A stretch of DNA of 64,000 nucleotides, from assembly GCA_037176725.1 (NCBI GenBank), contig JAZBRS010000026.1:61978501-62042500 (forward strand), read 5' to 3'. The DNA is from Posidonia oceanica. Lineage: Eukaryota > Streptophyta > Magnoliopsida > Alismatales > Posidoniaceae. Numbering within the stretch: the first letter of the stretch is position 1; the number at the start of each line of letters is the position of its first letter. This document shows, in pieces, positions 56,177 to 64,000 of this stretch. Position numbers and translations under genes: made by a program. The notes below the pieces were generated by a model, which searched no databases, was not told the DNA's origin, and was given only the letters and a program-made list of their open reading frames with translations.

Positions 56177-56584
56177 GAAGTCAAGGGGACCGAGGCTGCT
56201 GCTCAGGGTTGACAAAACACCCCCTCTAACACCGAAAAAGGGCCAGTTTTTATTGACGTGAGCCACTTACTTGGTGGATGCACCAAGAATTATGACTCGT
56301 TGCCGAATGTAGATGCATGCGTACACTAGGATGTTGTGCCAATGCAAAGACTAGTGCACGGTGCTGATGCAGATGTGATGCCTACGCTAATGCTCATTGC
56401 GCTGTACTCCACTGGGGAAAAAGCCGGTGATGCATGCACGCGGTTTGGTGGAAAAATGCAATGCAACATCTCCGGACTGCACTTAAGGGAAAGCCGTACG
56501 ATTTTAAGTGCCATTCACCGAGCAGGCTCGAGGTGAGGGGCAATGCAAGTGTTGAAAGTAGGATGCAGTGGATGTGTATGCGGT
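56177..56584 (-). other. Spacer next to the polypurine tract, no gene seen
   Basis: Mixed composition. Its minus-strand start (TTGTCAACCCTGAGCAGCAG) corresponds to TTGTCAAACCTGAGCAACGG at 49443 of the plus-strand element, confirming homology of the two 3' regions. Nothing else is recognised. Confidence 0.6.
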
Positions 56585-57265
56585 GGCGGGCACGTAATGC
56601 CAAGGAAGCGATCCTGGGCCGTGCACTACCGCGAGCGTTATCTCAAGCTGGTTGGCTGTAAGGAAGCCGCGGAACGCTGAAGATAGCACTTTAAGCAATG
56701 CGCGAACCAGGGGTATGCCATGTTCGGGAAAACGGAAGGCGGAAGTTGGTGTAATTACTACAGAGGAGTAGCAGCGCAATAAGAATGCGATGTATGAGAT
56801 GTTATGCAGTGAAATGCAGTATATGTACAGTGAAACGCCGGGCATGCGGAACCGAGAAAACGATCCCAGGGCTGCGCACTACTACAGGCGCCATCCAAAG
56901 CCGGCAAGTTGCGAATGTCCTGCGGGTGTCGAGGATGTAACCTTAAGCAATACGCGAACCAGGGGTTCGGGTCCTAAGCACGCAATGTCCGTGTGATGAT
57001 GAGATGCTATACTAGGACTGACTGTACTGAGGATAGAAGGAAGTTACATGATGTTATCCAATGAAGATGCAGTGTAATGTAGTGTATAAACAGTGGAACG
57101 CCGGGCACGCGGAATCGAGAAAACGATCCCAAGGCTGCAACTACCGCGGGCGCCATCCAAAGCCGGCAAGCTGCAAAAGCCCTGCGGGTGCCGAGGATGT
57201 AACCTTAAGCAATACGCGAGCCAGGGGTTCGAATCCTAAGTGCGCGATGTTCGTGTGATGATGAA
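56585..57265. repeat. Tandem repeat of about 250-265 bp, three copies
   Basis: Units contain CGAGAAAACGATCCCA, GCGCCATCCAAAGCCGGCAA and CTTAAGCAATACGCGAACCA. Copies start near 56585 (diverged), 56833 and 57099. The last two are similar over at least 170 bases. No counterpart is found in the plus-strand element. Confidence 0.85.
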
Positions 57266-57744
57266 ATGCTAATGCCATGCAACAGAATGCTATTACACTA
57301 CGACGAATGGGTGATAAGTTAACGGACCTATCACCGGATAGTTAGGGAGTATCGGCCCTCTGAGGAGTTGACGGACTCATCACCGGATAGATAGGGGGTA
57401 TCGGCCCTCTAAGGAGTTGACGGACTCATCACTGGATAGTTAGGGCTATCGGTCCGCTGAGGAGTTAACGGACTCATCACCGGAAAGTTAGGGCTATCAG
57501 CCCGAATGGGGGTGAAATGAGACCAAGGGGCTGCCAGTCGCACCTGGTATCGCAGGCATTGACAGGCCAGTGAGTCTGTCAGGCAAGAGAGGTGGTGACA
57601 AGTGGGACGACTTGTAACCATGAATGCAACGGGAATACCATCCCCGAAGGTGTGGCAGAGGTCCGTAGACGCTCCCGTAATAGTTGGGGATGTCAACCCA
57701 GATGCAGATGGAAATGGGATATCATGGGGCACCAAATAAAGATG

Positions 57745-57773
57745 CCCCTGGTATCAGTGAATGATACCAGGGG
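57745..57773 (-). repeat. Conserved long hairpin, copy 1
   Basis: CCCCTGGTATCA (57745-57756), loop GTGAA, TGATACCAGGGG (57762-57773): a perfect 12-bp stem. On the minus strand it is followed by CATCTTTATTT, as at 47250-47259 in the plus-strand element. Confidence 0.88.
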
Positions 57774-58034
57774 ACAGTCGAAGCGCCCATTACATCAAAA
57801 TGCAAGGTGGAGACAAAACTAACGAGTTTGTTAGCTGAGTAGTTAGGGCTACCAGTCCGAATGCAATGAGATGGATGTAAAAAGGTCACCGTGCGATGTG
57901 CAACGCCGGTGGGGAATGCAATGGAATAATGCAAATGCAAGGGTGATAGGTTATCGGACCTATCGCCGAGCAGTTAGCGCTGCCAGCCCGATGAGATGAG
58001 GGGGGGCGATACCACAGGGCAGCAAAAAAAGATG

Positions 58035-58062
58035 CCCCTGGTATCAGGAATGATACTAGGGG
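58035..58062 (-). repeat. Conserved long hairpin, copy 2
   Basis: CCCCTGGTATCA (58035-58046), loop GGAA, TGATACTAGGGG (58051-58062): a 12-bp stem with one G.T pair. Confidence 0.85.
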
Positions 58063-58160
58063 ATTGTCGAAGTACCCGTGGCATCGAAATGCGAAGGATG
58101 AATGGATGATAAGTTGACGGACTTATCGCCGAGCAGTTAGGGCTGCCAGCCCAATGCTGG

Positions 58161-59574
58161 GAATGCGGAATAATGCCAAGAGAAGACAGGGAAACCATCG
58201 AGGCGAGTGTGCAATGGTCTTAGTGCGGGCTTGCGATGCAGTGTCACAGGGTGACAAGCAAGGGACATGCCGATCATCAAGGACTTACCCAACGCGGTGG
58301 GTGGAAAAAATTTGAAAAGTGCTAGCCTCTGAGCTAGGTAGGCAAAAGTGCTCGTCCTTGGTTCCAGTTTTCGAAAACAGGGAGAAGGGAAGATAAAAAT
58401 ATATTACAGCATGCATGTTTTGGTAGCTTTGGACTCAAAAGCAGCTGTGCTATGAGGGTGTTTCTGCATTTTCCAGCTCAGGAGACTCGATCCTCGAGCA
58501 ACACCATGCCAAGTTGTGGTCGGTGGCTCTCCTTCTCACTCTTGGTTCGGGATGAGACCTTAGCTTTGCAGAGTATAGCCTTCGACTGCATGTTGGTAGC
58601 AGGAGCGTTGGGTGTAGCTTCATATCCTCTGTCTCAATTCCTCGAGGACCGACTACCGCTTTTGATGCTCACGGACAGATCTTTCTTTTCCCCTCATGAG
58701 TGATTGGAATTGCATCTAGCCTGCCAGGGATGTAGAGCTGTTGTCTGCACAAGGGATTGGAGCGTGCTATTGCGCTCGAAGGGTAGGGCCAGGTCCTCCT
58801 GATAAGGTTTCCCGTGCAGTTGCCAGTGTGTGCTTGAAGTTGATAGTTGAGGAGGCTTCGATGCTCGTCCGAGTCATTCCTCTCATGAGCGCCTTCTTTC
58901 TTCAACTTCTGTCTTCATTTTTCTTTTATGCTCAGCATGCACATCATGTTATCGTATTTTTTTTCACATGATCTCTATTCTTTTGGACATGCATGACTTC
59001 GCCCTCTTGGGGTAGCGGTCCTTGATGAGGTGTTAAGAGTTTGGCCGATCGGCGTACACCCTCAGCCTCTGCAATGTGTATAGGCAGTCTCTGGCTATGT
59101 TCTACTCTGCTTTAGTCCTCTCCATGTCTGGTGGACTCTCTTGATAAGGTGGATCTCGCTTCTGAGAGTTTTTAGCTCAGCGAGATGCTCTATTCTGCTC
59201 TCAGTCTCACACTGTAGCCACATGCAAGAGATGGCGCTGCTCGGGTGAGTTTCGCCTGAGGTGGTTGATGCTTGACACCCTCTCGGCGCTGCTCGTTGGT
59301 CCAAAGCCAGGTTTTTGGGATTATGCAAATGTTTATGTGTTTTGTAGATTTTACACATGTTTTTGGCTTTATGGGTTTTGTGATTTTTATGGTTTTTCAT
59401 TTGGAAAACATAAAGAGGGAAAATCGACGGAAAGGAAAGCGTGTTTTTGCAGTTTTCGGTCTTTTAATTTTGTTTGTGTTTTTGGTATTCCAAGATGTAG
59501 GAAATGATATGCACATGCAGGAGATGGATATGTGCAGGAAGTGGCAGATATGTGCAAGGAGTGGCAGATATGTG
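58161..59574 (-). other. Non-coding part of the minus-strand element
   Basis: About 1.4 kb without recognised domains. Short open frames on both strands (for example 58452-58703 plus and 59095-59400 minus) show no motif I know. It is T-rich at 59300-59500. It may be the remnant left after loss of pol. Confidence 0.5.
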
Positions 59575-59790
59575 CAGGATGATAGGTTGACGAACCTACC
59601 ACCGAGCAGTTAGGGCTGCCAGCCCGGTGTACAAAAGGGGGTAGACGACGTGACGGGCGTCAACTGGGTAGTTAGGGCTGCCAGTCCAGTGATGAGTTGA
59701 CGGACCCATCGCCGAATAGTTGGGGATACCAGCCCTAATGATAAGTTGACGAACTTATCACCGAGCAGTTAGAGTTGCCAGCCTGGATGT
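59575..59790 (-). repeat. Further repeat A-type hairpin units
   Basis: Four units: GATAGGTTGACGAACCTACC (about 59580), a diverged unit (about 59645-59690), GATGAGTTGACGGACCCATC (about 59691) and GATAAGTTGACGAACTTATC (about 59740), each followed by an AGTTAGGGCTGCCAGCC-like hairpin. Confidence 0.85.
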
Positions 59791-59944
59791 GTGCAAAAAA
59801 GGGAATGCATGTTTTTTAACTTTTTCAAGTGTTTTGTATTTTTTATGGGTTTTCAGACAAGCGAGAAAACTTAAAAAAACAAAACGACAAAAAACGAAAA
59901 GACAACACAAGAAATACAAGAGAGAGTAAGAGGGACGTACCTGT
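59791..59944 (-). other. Spacer with a GTACGT splice-donor-like site
   Basis: AT-rich sequence after the gag tail. On the minus strand the gag tail ends in GCTGACAG followed by GTACGTCCC, which fits a plant 5' splice-site consensus (CAG/GTACGT). Ogre elements are known to splice an intron between gag and pro, but no acceptor is proven here. Confidence 0.3.
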
Positions 59945-60387
59945 CAGCAACCTCGGGGGGGAGGTGCTGGGTCCGCTGCTACGCTGTTGGCGCTGTCGGC
60001 GGAGGCTGTGTCGACAGTGCGGGGAGCACTGGGGCCGCTAGAGCTACTAAGGGCAGTGCGGGGAGCACTGGAACTACCGATAGCAGTGCGGGGAGCACTG
60101 GAGCTGCCGAGGTTGAAAGAGATACAGACCTGGAAAGTTGCGCGATCAGCTTTGTTGTTGGTTCTGCCGTTGTGCCTTTGAACGTCCCCCGAACGAACTG
60201 GGAAGGGTAAGAGGAGATTGCGCCGATGGGATCGAAAGGATCCACCGGGGCAGAACTAAACTTAGAGAAGACTGGGGTAGACCCATGAGGTTCCGGCAAC
60301 TGCGAAGCCTGCAGGCACGGAAGAGGGAGGGCCGGCTACACTAGGGTGTGCGAGTGCAAGTGCAAGTGTATGTGTTTGTGCAGCCTC
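59945..60387 (-). pseudogene. Pro/Ala/Ser-rich tail downstream of the minus-strand gag
   Basis: An open frame at 60299-59979 (minus) contains repeats of the kind SAAPVLPALLSVVPVLPALP, a low-complexity Pro/Ala/Leu sequence resembling the Pro-rich C-terminal gag of the plus-strand element. It is in a different frame from the zinc-knuckle part, so a stop at 60388-60390 and a shift separate them. A 36-bp imperfect tandem repeat (GGGGAGCACTGG units, about 60019-60105) explains the repeated peptide. Confidence 0.55.
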
Positions 60388-61098
60388 CTACCCTCCAACG
60401 CTGATGATCCTGCGATCGATCAGGCGCTGAACGGCATCCCGGAGAGTGAGGCAGTCATCCATCGAGTGCCTGGTGGCCCGATGGAAACTACAGAATTGAT
60501 CGATATCATGCCACCACGGAGGGGGGTTTGGTGACGGACGGACAACCGGGAGTCTCAGGAGCGACTCGACTTGAGGGAAGATGACGCTCAGTGGTTCGGG
60601 CAGAAGAATGTGATCACACTCAACCTGACGAGGTCGTCTTTGCCCTGGTTGGAGTCCTTGCCGAGCGGGTGCGATGTGATGCACGGGCTCGACGGTGGCA
60701 GTGTGTGCAGTGGGTGCATAGTTAGGTGCGTGCACTAGCGAAAAAGGGTCTGGTTGACTTGCTGCATAGGCAGGCTCTTCGAGAGATTTGATGTACGCAA
60801 CAGTGTGCTGTTCGGAGTAGTCGGGAGCGAAGTCTCTGTTGCGGGTGCCGTCGCGGCGATTGTTGCTGAAGTCGTTAATGGTCTGCCCAGCTATTACAGC
60901 AAGTGATGGGAAATTCCCACTTCGCAGTGAGCTTTCCACGCAGTCGCCAACCCTAAACAGCGATGGAAAACTAGTGATTGATTGAATGCTAAGCAGCTTC
61001 CCAATCGCTGGTTGCGCCCCCTTGATGATCATGTCAATAGACTCCTCCTCAGAAAGTCTATCTCTGACCTGAGCAGCTACGGAATACCAGCGACCGAC
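60388..61098 (-). pseudogene. Gag fragment of the minus-strand Ogre-like element
   Basis: Reading down from 61098: VGRWYSVAAQVRDRLSEEES, IKGAQPAIGKLLSIQSITSF, RVGDCVESSLRSGNFPSLAV, then a variable middle and the zinc-knuckle-like CSFHRATRHSMDDCLTLRDA near the end. This corresponds to about 30550-31250 of the plus-strand gag (VRDRPSDEESIEIVIKGAQP, RVESSLRSGNFPALSV). It lacks the G of the GH pair in the knuckle (RATRH). The frame is intact over about 235 codons. The 5' part of gag is cut off by the LTR at 61099; ccgac (61094-61098) would be the target duplication. An ATG further right (61173) belongs to that LTR and is not the gag start. Confidence 0.88.
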
Positions 61099-64000
61099 TG
61101 TAGTAATCCCGGTGTTCAGATCTTCCATGCACACTGCCAAAAGCTCGCGTGCACCGATAAGAATCAGGTTCACTATAAGCGGCTATGTTCGAGGAGGAAG
61201 GCTCAACTCGAAAACACTTAAAACAAGGAAAAAAAGGAAAGAAAAGAAGAAGATAAGACAATTCAGAGTCGCCACCATGTCTATTAAGTCGGGAGAAAGG
61301 AAAACCAAGGAAATGCGTGAATAAACACGTAAAACCAAACAAAAGATGCAAAGTAAGGCCATGCAAAAGAAATGAGATGCAAATGAATGCAAATGATATG
61401 ACTCATGCCTAGGATAAGGGCAATATGGTCATTGTGGGCCAAGAGAAAGGGCAAGGACTCCTGTTACGTGCGGGGAAGGTGTTAGGCACCCCCGACACGC
61501 CCGAGAATCGGTCATTCTAGTCTTACGCTCGCATACGCAGGGAAATGCAGGTGTGAATGCCTAATTAAATGCTCATATGTGTGCTCTAAGTGATGAAATG
61601 CGTGCAAGGAATTAAACGTGCTATCTAAGTGCTCAGCAACGCTGTCTGTGTTCCGAACCGGGCGAACCCTAAACCGTGAGAACTCCAGGCAGTAAGCATC
61701 ACTGCTCTAATGCAAATGCAGGCGATAAAACAAAACAGCGGTAAAACAAGGCAAAGCGGGCGACATGCAAGAGAAAACAACGTCAAACACGTAAAACGGT
61801 GCAAGAAACAAAGCAAGTACGTAAAACGGTGCAAGGAACAAAGCAAGCACGCAAAACGATGCAAGAAACAAGGTCGGCACAAAAAATGGTGCAAGAAACA
61901 AAGCATGCACGTAAAACGGTGCAAGAAACAAAGTCGACACGTAAAACGGTACAAGAAACAAAGTCGGCACGCAAAACGGTGCAAGAAACAAAGTCCGCAC
62001 GTGAAACGGTGCAAGAAACAAAGTCCGCACGCTAAACGGTGCAAGAAACAAAGTCGGCACGCAAAACGGTGCAAGAAACAAAGTCGGCATGCAAAACGGT
62101 GTAAAAAACAAAGTCGGCACGCAAAACGGTGCAAGAAACAAAGTCGGCACGCAAAACGGTGCAAGAAACAAGCGAAACAAAGTCGGCAGCAAAACGGTGC
62201 AAGAAACAAGCGAAACAAGGCATCGAAAAGCCATGTAATGCAAATGATGTGCAAAAGATGCTGTGCAGGGTTTCAGGAGGACTTACCTTGGAGATCTGAA
62301 ACCTGATCTGAGAAATACTTGGTCTGCATTGAAGTGCGCTCCACCAGGGTCGTCCAAGTAACTTGGTTGTGATGATCCGGCGGTCTAATCAGAAGATATG
62401 CAGGCTTCAAGGCAGAGGGCCAGAACAGGGGAGAAGAATGGATCTAAGTGTAAAGGAGGTCCTACGGGTGTGCAAAACAGGTCCTCCCACATACATGGGA
62501 GCTAGGGACACTTAAGTGTGTGCAAAGATGCTAAATGCAGTGATGCATGGGTGCAATGCATGCAAAAAATGCAAAAAGGACCTAAGAATGACTTTTTAGA
62601 AAACTTAAGGACCTATATGCAAGTTTTGAAAAAATTGAGGACCTAAATGCAAGGATTTTGAAAAGTTAGGGGCTTATATGCAAGGTTTTTGAAAACTTAG
62701 GAGTCTGATGCAATTAAAACAAAATGCAGAGACTGACATGCAATTTAATAAGGTAAAGATGCATTTAAATGATTTTTGAAAGCATGAGAAGGGCTAATGT
62801 GCAATTTTGAAACATGCAGGGGCTAAAATGCAATTTTATAAGCAAAAGTATGCATTTAAATGAATTTTGTAAACATGCGGAGGACCTATGTGCAATTTTG
62901 AATCATGCAGGGGCTAAAATGTAATTTTATAAGAAAAAATGCAAGCTAAATGTATGCTGTGAATTATGTAGAGGACTTATGTGCAAAAATCAGAAAACAT
63001 GGGGTGAAAGTGCAATGCAGTAAGGAAAAGATGAAAACTAAATGATTTAACAACAGATCAGAGGACTCGATTGTAAATAAAATAAAGGTCAGGGCTGAAT
63101 TGCAATTTAATAAGGTAAAAATCAGAAGATTAAATGAGTTTATCAACCAGAGGACTAACATGCAAAAATAAAAAGCTACTGGACTAGAAAATAAAGAATA
63201 AAAACTACATTTGAACTACAACAGGACCATTATGCAAATAAAATAAATTGCAGGACTGGGAATTAAAAAATAGAAACTTAAAATGAACAGGAAATGGACT
63301 AGAATGCAAATAAAATAAATAGCTGGGCTGGAATTAAAGAAAAGCTAAAGAAATGTAATTGCAGAGGACCTAAGAGTAATAAAAAATAACATGCTGGGTT
63401 TAAATTAAAAGAAAAGTAAAGAAATACACAGCAGAAGGACTAATAAGCAAATAAACAGAATCTTAAGTTTTTTATGTAATTTCATATGATTTTAATTCAA
63501 ACTTAAATGATTTTTAAACGAAGGCAGGACTGGAAAGCAAATAAGACTAACAGCAAGGCAAAAATGCAATTTTTGGTAAAATTCGTATGATAACTAAAAA
63601 TAAATGCACAGTGGAGGAGGCTCGCCCAAAGCGGCGCTGGCGTGCGGGGAGCCTTCGCCGGAGCAGCACGGAGGTCTGGGCGATGTCGGCGTGGCATGAC
63701 GCGGCCTAAAGCTGGCCGGAGAAGGCGGCGGAGGACTGCGGACCATTCTAGAGCAGACCGGGCGACTGGGGCGACGCCGGAGGGAACTGAAGCCATGGCT
63801 GGACTCTTGGAGATCGTACGGAGCTTGGACGACCCTCGGGAGGTCGTTCCGTAGGTCGGAGCGACGGGGCTGTCTCTGAGCTCGCCGGAGAAGAAGGCGG
63901 AGCGGCAGCGCTGACTCAGCGAAGACAGCTGCAGAATCCTATTCTAAAGGGTTGGGGAGCATGCAGGGGAGATAGCTAGACTAATGGCGAAGAGAAGTAC
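61099..64000 (-). mobile_element. Ogre-type LTR on the minus strand, truncated by the window end
   Basis: It begins TGTAGTAATCCCGGTG, the reverse complement of the LTR end, and continues with the conserved block (61415-61520), 30-bp array (61795-62210), TTGCATTTT-type repeats (62560-63500) and the start of the GC-rich zone (63610-64000), in the same order as the minus-strand solo LTR at 35954-39200. Whether it is a solo LTR or the LTR of a longer element cannot be decided because it leaves the window. Open frames within it come from the array. Confidence 0.88.
61795..62210. repeat. 30-bp tandem array, near-perfect, about fourteen copies
   Basis: The unit has core GCACGCAAAACGGTGCAAGA followed by AACAAAGTCG. 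Copies repeat exactly every 30 bases, with the highest internal similarity of the four arrays (about 61940-62160 nearly uniform), suggesting recent expansion. The Lys/Arg/Cys-rich open frames (61710-62306 plus; 61625-62254 minus) are products of the repeat. Confidence 0.93.

Larger units (their letters stand above)
57305..58160 (-). repeat. Hairpin repeats related to repeat A (minus-strand element)
   Basis: On the plus strand the units read GATAAGTTGACGGACTTATC followed by GCCGAGCAGTTAGGGCTGCC and AGCCCG. Copies lie near 57308, 57370, 57415, 57465, 57825, 57943 and 58107. Stems vary but stay mostly paired (GATAAG/CTTATC, GATAGG/CCTATC). A second small hairpin, GGGCTGCCAGCCC, follows each. Confidence 0.85.
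56160..61098 (-). mobile_element. Internal region of the outer minus-strand Ogre-like element, lacking pol
   Basis: Read on the minus strand it has gag (61098-60388), a Pro/Ala-rich tail, long non-coding sequence, hairpin repeats, a tandem repeat, the polypurine tract (56176-56160) and then the LTR. No RT, RNase H or integrase motif is visible between gag and the polypurine tract, a distance of only 4.2 kb, so this appears to be a non-autonomous derivative. The gag N-terminus and 5' LTR lie beyond the LTR inserted at 61099. Confidence 0.8.

Noticed and set aside
57215..57232. GGTTCGAATCC, an exact tRNA B-box-like word near 57220 (GGTTCGGGTCC in the preceding copy)
   Set aside because: The flanking bases do not complete a T-arm, no anticodon arm or A box is found at a proper distance, and the word is part of the 250-265 bp tandem repeat.
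61795..62210. Regularly spaced 30-bp repeats resembling a CRISPR array
   Set aside because: There are no unique spacers: the whole 30-bp unit repeats, in a plant LTR context.
61625..62306. Long Lys/Arg/Cys-rich open frames on both strands (also 26573-27307, 36571-37259, 53752-54222)
   Set aside because: These arise from the 30-bp LTR array, which is a multiple of three and lacks stop codons in several frames.

Overview
The window is plant nuclear DNA from a repeat-rich intergenic or heterochromatic region. I find no cellular gene, RNA gene or CRISPR array. All supportable content is nested transposable elements: chromovirus and Ogre/Tat-like Ty3/gypsy retrotransposons, plant-type LINEs with an RNase H tail, one hAT and one CACTA end. 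The mix suggests a flowering plant, probably a eudicot, but the species cannot be read from the sequence.

Left block (1-20897). A CACTA transposon end (1-652) sits in the integrase gene of an old chromovirus whose remains are 653-910, 13410-13995 and a 3' LTR at 14016-15808. That integrase is split a second time by a solo LTR of about 1.3 kb (911-1436 plus 12624-13404, 5-bp duplication gtgat). The solo LTR is itself split by a full-length chromovirus (1437-12618, duplication ctaag) with two 3.1-kb LTRs, gag with two zinc knuckles, and a decayed pol. To the right, a LINE RNase H tail (15809-16115 and 20588-20897) is interrupted by a hAT element (16116-20579, 8-bp duplication catagagg), which carries a second, 5'-truncated LINE (16787 to about 18505).

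Right block (20898-64000). An Ogre/Tat-like element in minus orientation (3' LTR 20898-22116 plus 54760-56159, internal region 56160-61098) keeps a gag remnant but no recognisable pol. Its LTR is split by a large plus-strand Ogre/Tat-like element (22117-54759) with LTRs of 5.7 and 5.3 kb. That element has gag, protease, reverse transcriptase, a gypsy RNase H, a second archaeal-type RNase H, integrase, an extra ORF resembling plant mobile domain (DUF7745-type) proteins, and a long 3' region of tandem hairpin-forming repeats. Its first RNase H is split by a minus-strand solo LTR of 6,000 bp (35954-41953, duplication gccgg). The minus-strand gag is cut by another minus-strand LTR that runs off the window (61099-64000).

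All coding regions carry stops or frameshifts, so no element here looks autonomous. The least ordinary signals are hairpin repeats shared by two Ogre-like elements with matched changes in both stem arms, a conserved long hairpin, a plant-mobile-domain ORF downstream of integrase, palindromic GTTGGACGC modules in one LTR, and a sequence block kept in all Ogre-type LTRs. Identities quoted are hand counts over short stretches.
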